Assembly (NCBI GenBank): GCA_016584495.1
Contig: WAID01000001.1
Coordinates: 2,604,001 to 2,668,000, forward strand
DNA: 64,000 bases
DNA from: Celoporthe dispersa
Taxonomy: Eukaryota > Ascomycota > Sordariomycetes > Diaporthales > Cryphonectriaceae
Direction: 5' to 3'
A program made the translations under genes and the position numbers. Positions 1-11,928 of this stretch are shown in pieces (the stretch's first letter is position 1; every line of letters begins with the position of its first letter). The notes under the pieces are model-generated. The model searched no databases. It saw nothing but the letters and a program-made list of their open reading frames with translations, and was not told where the DNA came from.

Positions 1-289
1 CTGCCTGTGACCACAGCATAATATTACAGAGGGTGTCTGGAGCCGCATTTACCAGGCTGGTGCTGTAATACACTAGAACATATTGGATGATGAGCTCAGC
101 GCTCATTGATGGTCAGTTATTAGCGGCGAAGAGGTTGCATTCACAGATTTGGAACGCAAACCCGCACAGAATGACGAGGATAAATATGTGTGTAGATTTG
201 TGTAATTGTCATGACGAATCTCGAAAATAATGGTCCTGAATTGAGCTCCTCGAAGTCGAACTTCAGCACCCAGGCCAGACCTCGGTTGT

Positions 290-1201
290 CTAATCTGGCC
301 TTGTCTTCATCGAGTTCGTAACCACAGTCGCAAACGTCACGTCCCCGAGTTTATCTAAGTCGACGCTGGCCAATTCCTCATTTCCATAGGTTACGTTCTT
401 GTTTCGACCAGTTCCCTTCTTCCGTGGATCCGGCTGCATGATGATAGGGTCATCTCTGGGTATTTTCTTAAACAGATTCCCGAGAGCGGTTTGCATATCC
501 GTCTTGCATTCGAGCTCCAGATCGCAGAAAAACTCTTCTTCGTCGTCCCTGACAACCAATACTGCAACCGTAAGGGAAGCCGGAATCCCAGCCGGGCTCG
601 AAGGGTTTTCACGGAGGGTCCATCTCGCTTTTTGGCGTGGTCCTCGGTTGCCAATGACATACATCCCTCCATTTACCCTGACAGCATCCGAAGTCTGACT
701 TTCCACTGTCTTCTCGAACTTGCCTGAAATGCTGACGTACTGAGTCCCGACGCTCGCATTTCCTCCTGTGGTGATAGTCTCTTTCTGGGTCGTTAACATG
801 AGATCATATGAGTCGTTGAAAGAGATGCCTTTGATTTCAATATCGCCGAAATCTTGCTGAGATCGAAACTTCAGCTCGATAGTAGCTTCCGTAATGCGGC
901 GTCCGTTTTTCTGCGGCTTGAAGAACCACTGCATGACCATCAAAGTGGCATACTGGTCGCTATCTGGGGTCAATGCTCCATGGGTGACTTTCTTGAGGTC
1001 GCAGCTGATATCAATGGCTCCAGTCCGTTGCAGCACTTCAGGGCGATGATAGTCCGTTGCAGAGGCGTTGAATATACGGAAGCCACTACCTTCCTCGCCC
1101 CCAGCCTCGTACATTCCGAGATGGAATACATTCTCGTTCCCAGCAGTTCTGGTCTCATCCCGCGAAGAACCCGCAAAGCCCTCGTCGCCACCAAAAGACA
1201 T
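290..1201 (-). CDS. Orphan 303-aa protein beside the NLR-like gene
   Basis: A single uninterrupted reading frame of 303 codons with an ATG start. I see no signal peptide, membrane segment or named domain. The N-terminal 35 residues are Gly/Glu-rich and probably disordered. The middle alternates short hydrophobic and polar stretches (for example IELKFRS, DIEIKGISF, QYVSISGKFE), which suggests a beta-sandwich. The segment near residues 190-215 (ARWTLRENPSSPAGIP followed by a hydrophobic strand) resembles a motif I associate with uncharacterised fungal proteins; this is a memory-based impression. The C-terminus is Lys/Asp-rich. It is divergently transcribed from the NLR-like gene, with 572 bp between the two start codons, so they may share a promoter. 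A role as a partner of that receptor is only an inference from position. Confidence 0.6.
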   Translation of the reverse strand: MSFGGDEGFAGSSRDETRTAGNENVFHLGMYEAGGEEGSGFRIFNASATDYHRPEVLQRTGAIDISCDLKKVTHGALTPDSDQYATLMVMQWFFKPQKNGRRITEATIELKFRSQQDFGDIEIKGISFNDSYDLMLTTQKETITTGGNASVGTQYVSISGKFEKTVESQTSDAVRVNGGMYVIGNRGPRQKARWTLRENPSSPAGIPASLTVAVLVVRDDEEEFFCDLELECKTDMQTALGNLFKKIPRDDPIIMQPDPRKKGTGRNKNVTYGNEELASVDLDKLGDVTFATVVTNSMKTRPD

Positions 1202-1773
1202 AGCTGGGGCAGAGGGAGAGTCTTGAACTTTTTTTTTGAAAAAAAAAAAAAAGAAAGAAAGTGGTTATCACTTTGACGGGTCACTAGCGAAGGAACAGCA
1301 TCGAAGCTGGCGGGGCATGCTGAAATTTGAAGAAATCCTTTCCCGGGGTTATCAGGTAGTAATATCTTGCGACAGCCTGTCCAGGCGCATGTGGCGAGCC
1401 CCCAAACCTGCATATTGTATTATTGCTTACTTGCAGCTTAGCTTCACAGCACGAAATGCGACACAGTGCGCATTACTGGCCCCCGATGACTAGCATGTGT
1501 GCTGGTATCTGCCGGTCATCAGAGCAAGCAGCTCGGGGAATTCATAGGCGTTACCCCTCTGTCTACTTCCCCGTCTTGGCTTGGCCACACTGACTGTGCG
1601 TCTTGCACCTGCAGCCTGATCGACCTTCGGGCATCATCAAGGACGGCAAGGTCATTTTTGTCGTTGCTTTTTGACCTGAGGTGACTCAAGAAGACTTGAT
1701 CTGAACGGTTACCAACCTGCTGATTGTTCTTCTTCTTCGACCGTTTGGCAAGAGCGAACGAGAAGCCGTCACT
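1202..1773. promoter_or_regulatory. Divergent intergenic region between orphan gene and NLR-like gene
   Basis: This 572-bp stretch separates two head-to-head start codons and must carry both promoters. About 27 bp from the orphan gene's ATG lies a T9-G-A14 near-palindrome (1229-1252), a poly(dA:dT) element of the kind that keeps fungal promoters nucleosome-poor. I see no convincing open reading frame inside it. Confidence 0.5.
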
Positions 1774-4700
1774 ATGGTTGAAGAGGGGCTCACAGCCCAA
1801 GACGCCGAGCTTTCTCTGAGCAGAACCGCACAGCTGGCGGAGCACGGCAAAGCGGGAACTGGGGATGCCCAGGCAGAGGCCACACTTCAGGAGAGTGATG
1901 TCGATGACGGTGCGAGTTCCACGAGTACTGCAACCACAGATTTATTTGAGCCGTTGGCGGAGGCTGAAGAACCACCTACCGCACAACCACGGCAGCTCGG
2001 TCTGCAGATACATCCAAAGGGCTGGTCTGGTTCTTCCTACGACGACTATGAGTACGAAACCTGTGAACTCCTATCCTCTAAATTCTGACGACTGGTAGCA
2101 TTATCACCATACACGGGATCCGGGATGACTACCGCACTGCCTGGATTGACTACAGCGGTCAATGGTGGGTAAGGAGTCAGCTTTTCAAGGAGATGTCAGC
2201 CAGGGAGATTGACTACTCCTACGAAATTGACGACGACTCGGATATCTTCAATGCGGATGGGATAGATCTGCATGCAAAAAGGATTCTCGATCGATACGCT
2301 GAGATGCGGTCGCTCCTGGACGAGGTGGGTCGAGTCCTTTACGATACTGGGCAGGATTGCTTTTGAAGACTGTGGGCTCACGTATGTAGACCGAAACCGA
2401 CCGTCCTGTTATTTGGATCTGCCACGATCTCGGGGGCATTATTGCGAAGAAAGTAAGCATTCAATACAGTGACCAAACATTTTTGCTTCAAACTTCTCAC
2501 TGACAGTTTCTTGCCAGGCCCTCACAATAGCAATTTCTAACCCTGTCGCATATGGAAAGATCGCCATATTGACAACATCCATTGTAAGCGCTCTCTTGAG
2601 AAGGTTTGAGCAATTGAATAGGTAGCTAATGATCTGATCTCTAGATGTTCCTCGGAACGCCTCATAGAGCCGTTTCTCTGGAAGATCTTGAGGATGAAAT
2701 TCACCGCCTCCTATCACTTCCGGGGCCCAAGATCCGTCGTCGAGTGGTCCGAAAAGTCCAGGCTCTTGCTCTGCAGACAGAGTCGATCAATATCGGCTTT
2801 CTAGGAACCAAGCTTCTTGATCGCGCCACAATTTTCAACATCTTTACCCAGAACAAGGGTGACAGCCCCAAGGGTGTTCAAAGCGACAGCAACTTGCTAT
2901 TACTATCGGAGGCAAAGTCACAGGATGATGATTCCGATCCTCACGGCCCTGTGACCCCATTCACGAGATACTCTCACTGTCAGGGGCACTCTTTTGAGGC
3001 CAGTGCAAGATGTGTCGACTTTTCCATTGACCACCTAGACTTGGTCAGGGGTAGACTAGATGCAAGATGGCTATCAAGTCTACTCAACGCATATGGTGCT
3101 CGTTAGTATAGATGCCTTCTGCACCATTGGTATCATCCTGACCGTCTACAGCAATCAAAGCAAACCACAGGATTCTGCCGTTCCAGGCTCGGGTCTTCGC
3201 TCTACTCCCTCCTACCAGAACTCTCAAGTGGCCCTTCGACCCATATCAAGCCCCCCATCCAGTAGTAGCGTGGATCTCCAAAACGAGCGCGTTCAACGAC
3301 TTTGAGAGGAGCGACGGTCCAAGAATTCTTCATCTGCACGCTGCCGGCAATCCCAAGCTGGACATCAGTGAAGTTTCCCAGCGGCTCTATCTCATGCACG
3401 ACACGAAGACTACCTGCCCAAAACCAGCTGGTTATGAAGTTGCCACTCGGCTTCCATCCAAGTCAACGCTCTTTTTCGAATTTGATCGACATGATTCCCG
3501 GTACTCTAGTCTCGAGTCAATGCTCGTCTTCTTCATCAACGCTACGATCTGGCGCTTCGGGTCTGATGATGAGAAGACGTTTGTCCGAGAGCTGGAATTC
3601 TTGAACGACACCCGTTCCTGGTCACTGGCAGACCTTTACCATCTGTATTCCGTATTAATTGTACCCTTGGATGAACTCACGTTCTTCATCAGCTGTTTTC
3701 ATCACTGCGAAGTCTCGGAGAGAAAGTGGTTCCTAGATCGTGTTCTTGCCGAGCAGCGGTCGAAAGATAAACACTGTCGAATCATACTGTCCACCTGCGA
3801 CAAAAACGATCTACGAGTCGATATTTCCCCTGATGACCAGCTCTTTCAGATAAATCTGGCAGATTGCTCGACCCTCCATGACCAGATCACCGGGGAGGCA
3901 AAACAAGGTCACGCCGAACTCATCTACAGGCTTGGTGTTCTGGTTCGCCAACGCCCAGTCTACAGAAACTCGACAGAAGTCTTGGAGAGCGTTCTCAGGG
4001 ATTGTGTCAATAACTATGCGCCTTACCTGGGTCGGAGCATTCTCAGTTGGTTGACTAACTTCGGTCACGGCTTACCAGAGGCGAACATCACAAAGGCGAT
4101 CGGCACGTTGTCACCTGTCACACCACGAAACCTCCTAGAAAATATCTTTTCCCATCTGCCAGGACAAAAGCGACTTTGGGCAGAGACTGTAATCCACTTA
4201 GTCAAGTATGCAGCCGAGCCGTGGACACCCGAGGCACTCGCCGAAGCTCTTGTCGTCCATGCATTCCCTGGTGAGGATGCTGTCATCGATTTTGACCACG
4301 ACAGCACCATGCAAGACATTGAAGCAACATTTGGTGGTATGATAACTACAAGGGGCCGAGACGTCCGATTCATCCACGATTCTCTCTACGATGTTGACCT
4401 ATTTGGGAGCCAAGAGACAGTAGACGGATACGACCGTGAGGCAAAACATCACGGACAAATAGCTACAATATGCCTACGCTATCTGTGCTTCCAACGTTCC
4501 CCGGGAGAGCTCTGCAACGCACTACATTCAGATGTCCAATGGACCACCGAAAACATGCCACTGTCAGCGCTGCTGTCATATCCGCGACGCAGTATGATGG
4601 AATACGCAGTGCGCTTCTGGCCACATCACTACAATTCCAGCGGGTCGCACAAGCCGCACAATCTGGCTCTCGAATTTTTCAATAAACGAGATGCTCGTGG

Positions 4701-7700
4701 TTCTTGGGAACTAGCATATTACACTCTTTCGAACCCTTTCACCAGAATAGAACGGACTTATAGGTCGCCACTGCCCACCTTCGCTATGCTCGGTCTGGAA
4801 GACCTAGTCAACTCCTGTATAGCGCGTGAGAAGAGCCTGCCCTCATTCGACAGCAACGATTTTGAAAAGGATTGCTGGTTTGCAATCACTGAGGCAACAA
4901 GAAGTGGCAACAGGCAAATAGCGCAACATCTACTAAGCATTGTTGACTTCGACCCAGGCGAGCTCTCGACGGCCATATTCTGGGCAGCTGCACGGGGGCA
5001 GACGGTCAGTATCCTGGACGACCTCCTCGACAAGATACCTCCTTCAAAGCTGAAGGACTTCGAATGGCCCGAGCATGTCATGGGCCGAGCGGCCGCGTCT
5101 GGTATGGCATGCAGCCTCTTACAGGCCCTGATCGAGTCGGGCTGTGACGTGAATGCCCGCCAGAAATACTTCAACGCACCCATGCTCACCATTGCGGCAT
5201 GGTGGGGTCAAAAAGCCACCGTGGAATTTCTTCTAAATTTGGATCTCAACCCAGACCTGGAAGCCCGTGACGCGGACGATGATACAGCGTTGCAGACAGC
5301 TTTGAATAGAGGCCATCCTGACATCGTAGAGCTCTTTCTCTCAGGAGGAGCTCAGGTTTCTCTAGAGGCCGAAGATGAAGCAAATACTCTGCGTGTTACC
5401 ATAGAACAGAGCGCTTTCGCAGGAGTAGAATTGGTGCTCCGGGCATCAAATCCAGACAATCTGCGAGAGTCCTCGCAGGAAAATGATGCTGGATCTTTAC
5501 CAAACCAGCTACTGCGCACGGCTGTTGAAAATGGATATAAACGATGGGTTAAACTACTGCTTGCAAATGGTGCGAGCACAACTGCTGTCGCCCAGCCTGG
5601 ACCGGACTCTGTGCTTCTCAAAGCCGCCGAGTATGGGCATACGAATGTCGTTCGGCTACTACTTCAGAAATTGGAGGAAGTGGGCCAATTATACGAGGGA
5701 AAGGAGCCACTCCTGATAGAAGCTGTCAAGAATGAGGACTCGGCGTTGGTCTCTCTGCTGATCAGACACGGGGCCATCATCAACTGGGAAGACTCTGCCA
5801 AAAAGACCCCTCTGACATGGGCCGCCAGCCGCGGAAACCTGGAGATTATCAGATTGCTCCTTACTGCTGGTGCCGACGTTAACTTCAAAGGGTCAGGTGA
5901 CTCTCCTCTGTTCTTTGCAGTTTTTAGTGGCGAGGTGGAGGCCGCAAAGCTGTTGCTAGCTGAGGGAGCCGATGTGCTCTGGACTGCGTCCGATGGATTC
6001 ACCGCTCTGCATGCAGCGTGGAAATTGGCGTCGATCGTGCCCGACCTGATCCGACACGGTGCCAAAGTTAACGCTCGTTCTGACTGGGGACATGTAATCG
6101 CCGTGTTCGCACGAAGCGGGGTTACACGAACTCTGGCCGCCCTAGTCGAGCATGCAGGAGATGACCTGGATCCAAACGTCATGCTTGACGACCAGGATCC
6201 GGTCATACCATCCGTTCGAGAAGACATAGGCTGCACGCCGCTGCATCTCGCCTGTAAGGTAGGCTCGGCAGCCTGTGTTGAGATATTGCTGAAAGCGGGC
6301 GCCGACCCAGATCTACAGGATCCGCACGGATTGACAGCTCTGGCCTTCTGTGCCCGCATACAAAGTACAGCCAGCGCAGAGCAATGCATCAAGCTGTTGA
6401 TTGCCCGCAGACCGAACACCTCTATTGTGGACAACAAAGGGGATACGCTACTGCACAAGGTGCACTCCGCCACACCGGTCACAGCCGTGAAGCTGCTCGC
6501 TCAGGCAGGGGCACCGACAGACCAGGGAAACAAAGAAGGGGAGACTCCACTATCTGTTGCCATCAAGACGGGGAACTTCGACGTGGCAGAGTACCTTGTT
6601 GTCCATGCAAAGGTTAGGGTGAACCTCTACCTCCGCCAACACGGCAGTCTCCTCCATCTCGCCTGCATCCAAGGAGACGAAAAGATTGTCAAGCTGTTGA
6701 TCGATGCTAAGGCGGACCACACGGCCGTGCACCCCAGCTTCGGGGAATCGCTGTTATACACAGCTCTTCGTATAAGCGATGACGGTGCTCGTGCAAGAAT
6801 GGTGCGATACCTGGTCGACCATGTCAAGGTTGACGTGAACTCCATGGGCGGCCGCGTCAAGTATCCCATCATCGCGGCAGCGGCCGAAGTCAACGGCTTC
6901 AAATTACAAGTTCAGAAGGCTGTACTTAGATTCCTCGTCCGCCGTGGGGCTGACCTCGAAGCATCTGATGATCAAGGCCGTCGGGCTGTCCATCTGGCGG
7001 CTAGGTCCGTTTCGAGTCACATCCTGCAGACACTCCTCGCTGGCAAGAACCCGCCAGATGTTCATGCCACGGACAACTTCGGACGCATGCCTATCCACTT
7101 CGCCTCTTCGGTCCCGTCCTCCCACTGCATCGATTATCTTCTGAAGGAGAAGCTGGTGACGACAGACGTGGACGTGCCGGACTCCGACGGATGGACGCCG
7201 CTCCTATGGGCAGCCCGGTCTACCACCGTGCCTGGTACGTTCCAGCAATTTCTGGACAGGGGTGCGGATCTTTGGACCCGAGGTCGTGGGCTTGGCGATC
7301 CTGCAGATTTGGAAATGTCTTGGTCGGCTCTGAAAATAGCTACCTTCACTTTCGCAAGTCCAGTCATACAGGACCTGCTCACACCCAAGAACGCGGCGAG
7401 AGAGAGGACCCGAAATGAGAAGGTGGAAGTATGGTATGATGCTGACCACGAGACCCGTCGTGGGCATTTCACGCGTAGACCTTGTTTTAGTTGTCTCGCT
7501 GTAAGTCACCTTGGCTTGGCCATCAATACGAATATGGTTTGTGATCTTGTAATAACTGACAAGCTATTCTGACAGTGGATATGGGGCATTATGTGGGTTT
7601 GCATCAAATGTCCTCATGTCTCCCTCTGTACCAAGTGCTATAGACATAGACTTGAGATGCACGACGTGGACCATGTCTTCAATGAAGTAGGACTCCTGTA

Positions 7701-7830
7701 CGAGCCCAGCCCCTGCTCTTCTCGCAGCCCCTCGCCCGGCAGCGAGAGGAGTGAAAAGCAGAGGCAGCGGAGCCGAGAGATCTGGGGCAGCATCTCCTGC
7801 AAGAGAACAGGGACCGGAGAGATCTGCTGA
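1774..7830 (+). CDS. NLR-like protein: hydrolase-like, degenerate NTPase, ankyrin repeats, ZZ finger
   Basis: Seven exons: 1774-2051, 2099-2324, 2390-2452, 2518-2583, 2645-3095, 3152-7500 and 7576-7830. All junctions are GT-AG and phase-consistent, giving about 1895 aa. Residues about 93-220 form an alpha/beta-hydrolase-like N-domain of the type heading many fungal STAND receptors, with strand IITIHGI, the nucleophile elbow ICHDLGG and MFLGTPHR. The usual serine of the elbow (GHSxGG) is aspartate here. Residues about 380-520 align with the region normally holding the NACHT/NTPase. The P-loop position reads HAAGNPKLDIS, with no GxxxxGKS/T, and the Walker B position reads FFISCFHHCE, with no LIDALDE, so ATP binding looks lost. 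From about residue 980 to 1780 there are many ankyrin units (for example TPLTWAASRGNLEIIRLLL and GCTPLHLACKVGSAACVEI). The last exon completes a ZZ-type zinc finger (CFSC, CIKC, CTKC, then two His). The predicted product is a cytosolic sensor or scaffold. The first and last exons are the least certain. Confidence 0.8.
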
Positions 7831-8406
7831 AGATGATCATTTGACAAGTGTGGATCAAGGTCCTGAGGTGCGAGTAGTCTCTAGAGATGCGGACTCTGAG
7901 GCTCAAGGTCCATTGGACAAGGGTAATGACGAAGAGATGAGCGGTGGGAATGCATCCGTTGACTCTTAGAGCAGCTGGCAGCTGAACGACAAGACAATTC
8001 ACGATTCTTCTTGTATTATACCGGGACTTTCTTGAATTGTTCTTTTTTATTTGATGACTGCTTATGAGTACACTACTGGATGGTTATAGCTACATATATC
8101 TGTGCCTTTATACCCTTGTCCGAATAACTTTTTCCCAATCTACTTCTTTTCGGTTGTCAAGCATTTCCAGCACCCTTCTAATATTACCAAGTCTTATGCG
8201 GCGGAATTCATCGGTGAATCTCAGCACTTATACAAGTGGCGGAATAATGCTGAAAGGGTTAGGGTTTTGTGTAACATACCAGCGGCCGGGTCATCTTGAC
8301 TCCCATCACAGAAAGAAAGCATCACTGCCTCATACCAAAGACTCTCAATACGCCATCGAGATCGTGCTCACCAGCCCTCAAAACATCAGATCGGAGACTT
8401 TCCAAT
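7831..8406. other. Intergenic region, NLR-like gene to nicotinamidase
   Basis: This 576-bp stretch holds the 3' end of the NLR-like gene and the promoter of the nicotinamidase gene. A reading frame continues to 7969 in another phase (Glu/Ser-rich), so an extra splice could lengthen the NLR-like tail. I found no firm splice pair for it. Confidence 0.4.
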
Positions 8407-9102
8407 ATGGCCTCACCAGAGTTCGTGCCAGCGCTTGTCATAGTGGACTTTCAAGAGGACTTTTGCCCACCGCACGGCTCCCTCGCCGTGACAGAAGGCC
8501 GCGACATCGCCGCCCCCGTCAACGAGCTCCTCGCCCTGCCCAGCTTCTCGATCCGCATCGCCACGCAGGACTGGCACCCCGAGGACCACATCTCCTTCGC
8601 CCCCAACCACCCCGGCAAGAAACCGTTTACCGACACGGCGACGGTGGTGAACCCGCACAACCCCGACGAGAAGTACGAGACCCGCCTCTGGCCGGTGCAC
8701 TGCGTCCAGGAGTCCAGGGGCGCGGAGCTGGTCCCGGAGCTCGACGCGAGCAGGGTCGACAGGGTCATCAGGAAGGGCCAGGACGCGAGGGTGGAGATGT
8801 ACAGCGCGTTTTACGATCCCTTCCAGAGCCCCCGCGTGAGCGACTCCGGGCTGGTAGGGATCCTCAAGGAGAAGGGCGTCACGCACGTGTATGTGGTGGG
8901 GCTTGCGTATGACTACTGCGTCAAGTCCACAGCTGTGGATGCTGCGAGGGAGGGCTTTACGACGTATATTGTGGAGGAGGCCACGAGGGCGGTGGCGGGT
9001 GCAGATGGCTGGGCCGAGTGTACACGGGAGCTGGAGAAGGAAGGCGTCGAGGTTGTCCAGATGCGCGATGAGGTGGTGCAGAAGCTGAAGTCGCCTGAGT
9101 GA
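8407..9102 (+). CDS. PNC1: Nicotinamidase (nicotinamide deamidase)
   Basis: A single-exon isochorismatase-fold enzyme of 231 aa that hydrolyses nicotinamide to nicotinate and ammonia in the NAD+ salvage pathway. In yeast this also relieves nicotinamide inhibition of sirtuins. The catalytic triad is visible: Asp in VDFQEDF near residue 11, Lys in IRKGQD near 121, and Cys in YDYCVKST near 171. Metal-site residues are present as DWHPEDH and the His in WPVHC. I chose the ATG at 8407 because the hydrophobic first strand (ALVIVDFQ) follows at once. The open frame upstream has no ATG and shows no family similarity. Length matches the family (about 215-240 aa). The third-position GC content is high, as in an expressed housekeeping gene. 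Confidence 0.95.
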   Translation: MASPEFVPALVIVDFQEDFCPPHGSLAVTEGRDIAAPVNELLALPSFSIRIATQDWHPEDHISFAPNHPGKKPFTDTATVVNPHNPDEKYETRLWPVHCVQESRGAELVPELDASRVDRVIRKGQDARVEMYSAFYDPFQSPRVSDSGLVGILKEKGVTHVYVVGLAYDYCVKSTAVDAAREGFTTYIVEEATRAVAGADGWAECTRELEKEGVEVVQMRDEVVQKLKSPE

Positions 9103-10198
9103 AGATGAAATGCTTGCTGGTACTAATGGTGGCTACTCTTTCTTTCACTGAGTCGGCAGATGTCGGTAGCAATATCATCGGAGCTTGAATACCGTGACAT
9201 GCAAGGTCTATTACGGGTCTATCAGTAATCAAAAGGGGGCCTTAGCCGAAGGCAGCAGGAAACCGAGCTTAAGAACTCCACCACAAAATTGTAGACAAGC
9301 ACCGCTCATGGGTCGTCGCCACCAAGAATAATGGCCGGTGATCACCATAGCGTGGAACCTCGGATAGAACTGAACTCAGCCAGCCGGATCTGCAGTAATT
9401 CAATGTGCTTCGGATTCGGAGGGATCATGGTCTGCTCGAGCTTGGAAATGCAGTATTCCATTGAAGCGTTAATAGATCGAAGACTGTGGTTTGCTCTATG
9501 CTGCACTGAAGCTTTTTTCTTCTTCTTCTTCTTTCTTTCCCGAGCAAGAATGCCAGCCTGCCTAGACCTCTGCCCTCCAGAAAGCTGGTGACATTAATAA
9601 TTGGCAGGATAGTAACCGATTCTTCAGGATGCTCTCAAAGCATGATGGCATCTAGGGTATTAGCCGAGCACTCCGAGGACGTTCTAGGGCTGTTATAGTG
9701 CTGAGGTGAGATTGACAGCGGAGCCCAGTGCCCCAGCATCGTGGCAGGATTTACAAGGGTTAAGAATTCCAGCCGTTAGCGACGAGAAGTACCATAACAC
9801 TACACTTTTTATAGCATTCCCATACACTTTGAGAGTGGATATACATGTTACGGCACAGGCGTCACATGCGCAGAGCAAACGTTTGACTATTCACGCATGG
9901 GGCCCATGTCGAAGGAGAGCACTACTTCCAGGCACCACTTTCAATGTCCGGAGGAACCCTCTGAATTTGTTCCTTTTGAAGTCCTATATAGTTCCAGGAT
10001 CGAGTGTTGTTGTTTCATAATTTTCTCTCTCTCTCTCTCTCTTAAAGAGAGGGAGAGAAAGCAAGCATATGATTATAACGATCTATCACAGTTTCGAATA
10101 ATGCCTTCCAGCCATTCATAGTATTAATTATATCTCACAACCCGTCAACAGCTAAACATACAACTCGGCCAGCAATACCTTGGTCGCAAGCAACCAAC
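9103..10198. other. Intergenic, simple repeats only
   Basis: About 1.1 kb without a supportable gene. It contains a T/C-rich tract (9512-9540) and a (CT)n run at about 10024-10043 followed by a purine run (AAAGAGAGGGAGAGAAAG), which together could form a hairpin or triplex just upstream of the next gene. The region is otherwise AT-richer than the flanking genes. Confidence 0.4.
10024..10060. repeat. (CT)n tract with adjacent purine inverted complement
   Basis: About ten CT units followed by an AGAGAGGGAGAGAAAG segment that can pair back to it. It lies about 140 bp upstream of the DUF3176 gene start, a plausible promoter element or structural hairpin. Confidence 0.7.
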
Positions 10199-11928
10199 AT
10201 GCTGCAAGGCGAACAGCCACTTATGCCCGGCAAGAAGGAAGCAAGCAGACCGACCAGACGACCGCGCTTATCCAGATGGATTGCAGAAATCTTCAGTGCG
10301 CTACTCGGTCTCGCCGGCATTGCCGCAATGGCTGCGGTCCTGGCTGCAATGGATGGGAGAGCACGATCTGAGTGGAGGTCCCGTATCCAGCCTAACTCGC
10401 TGATCTCCATCTTCTCTACCATCTCCACATCTGCTTTCATGAGTGCTGTGGCCCAGTGCATCGGCCAGAGCAAGTGGCTGCATTTCCGGAAAGGAGGTCG
10501 CGCTATCGATCTGCAGCAGTTCGACCAAGCCAGCCGGGGCGCCTGGGGATCACTGCAATTCTTGGGACGGCTGGGGTTCCGCAACACGATCGCAATTGCT
10601 GGCTCACTTATCACCATTATATCCCTAGCGACGGGGCCCTTCACACAGCAGATCATCGAGTATCCATCTCGAAAGGTATCTCTGGGTTACGACTCTACCT
10701 TGGCGTCGACTATAAGAGCCGAAGGTATGGTCTCGGGTCTATATACTCAAGGCTTTGGCCTTGGGGATACCCCGGAAAGTGCTCCTGACTGTAAGTACAA
10801 AGAGTCCATTGCTTGGATCCACGGTATGAGCTGACTGGTCATGTCTTCTTCGATAAAGGGCAGCAAGCTATCCAGGGTATTGTTGGGGCTCTGTATATAG
10901 GCATGCTCGGACAGTCAATCGGCCAGCCGTATAGCTGTTCCACCGGCAACTGCTCGTACCCGATCATCACCACCTTCGGGGTCTGTAGCACCTGTCAGGA
11001 AGTGACAAACCAATCAGCAATCGGGTATTGCTCGGAGACAGAGATCAGCAGCTCCCCGAACAAGACTTGCCATGTCACAACGCCAAATGGATTCAACCTC
11101 ACCATCGAAAGCGGTATGGTCAGCGCTACCAGAACCTACAACACACTGCTGGCCACAGTGGCCAATCAGTCCAGCGCTCCGCCTGATATTATGACCTTCG
11201 CCATGTATAGGTCCACGGCCGACAGCTTCTTCAATTCCACCACGCTTGGTTCTGACAGTTTTACCTACGAATGCTCCGTACGCTTCTGTGAGCGCAGCTA
11301 TACGGAGCTTCAGGTCGTCAACGGAACAGCAAACACACCGGTCCTGACCGAGACCAACCTGAGTACGTCTAGCTTACCGGCCGAGGAGAATTATGTGCTC
11401 TTCGCCTCGAATGCTGAGCCAAACATAACCTACTGGCTGGCCAATGAGGACTGGTTCCTTCTCTCCTCAGAGCTACAGTCCATGTTCACTACGACGATGC
11501 TATCAGCTTTTGGGAGCAGCAGCTACGACATGGTAGCATCGGTTCTATGGACCCAAGCAAGCAACATAAACCATTTGTTTAGCAACATGTCAGAGGCCAT
11601 GACAAGTTACATCAGGACGGCTAATGCAACAACTATAGCGGGCGAGGCCTACCATCAGGAGGTGTATGTCAACGTCCGATGGCTGTGGTTCATCTTTCCC
11701 GCTGGGCTAGCAACCATTGCAGCCATGCTGCAAGCAGCTACGATCCTCGCCAACGCGTCCAAGAGCCTACCAGTCTGGAAATCTTCGGTCCTACCCCTTA
11801 TTATTCGTGGGCCGGAGGGCTTGAGTGAGATGGAGGAAGCAGCGAGGGGGCTGGGGCTAACATTGGAGCACACTGAGAGTGGGAGCCTCTCATTAGCTCT
11901 TCACCATCACAGGGAGCCTTCCACCTAG
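10199..11928 (+). CDS. DUF3176-family fungal membrane protein
   Basis: Two exons, 10199-10790 and 10859-11928, joined in phase through an intron with GTAAGT donor, CTGACTG branch region and AAAG acceptor, giving about 553 aa. The N-terminal part matches the DUF3176 pattern: a hydrophobic helix near residues 20-48, then PNSLISIFSTIS, a QCIGQSKWLHF-type segment, DLQQFDQASRGAWGSL, and a second helix near 125-145. The middle is a long Cys-rich, N-glycosylation-rich domain (CSTGNCSYP, FGVCSTC) that probably faces outside. A final membrane helix near 485-510 (WLWFIFPAGLATIAAMLQAA) is followed by a cytosolic tail. DUF3176 has no known biochemical function. Such genes are numerous and variable in ascomycetes. 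The family call is confident; the function is unknown. Confidence 0.85.

Noticed and set aside
8255..8275. GTTAGGGTTTTG resembling a telomere unit
   Set aside because: Only a single unit inside unique sequence, so not an interstitial telomere array.
8064..8912. 282-codon plus-strand frame overlapping nicotinamidase
   Set aside because: It is a shifted frame of PNC1 rich in Arg/Pro, while the PNC1 frame has the full catalytic triad.
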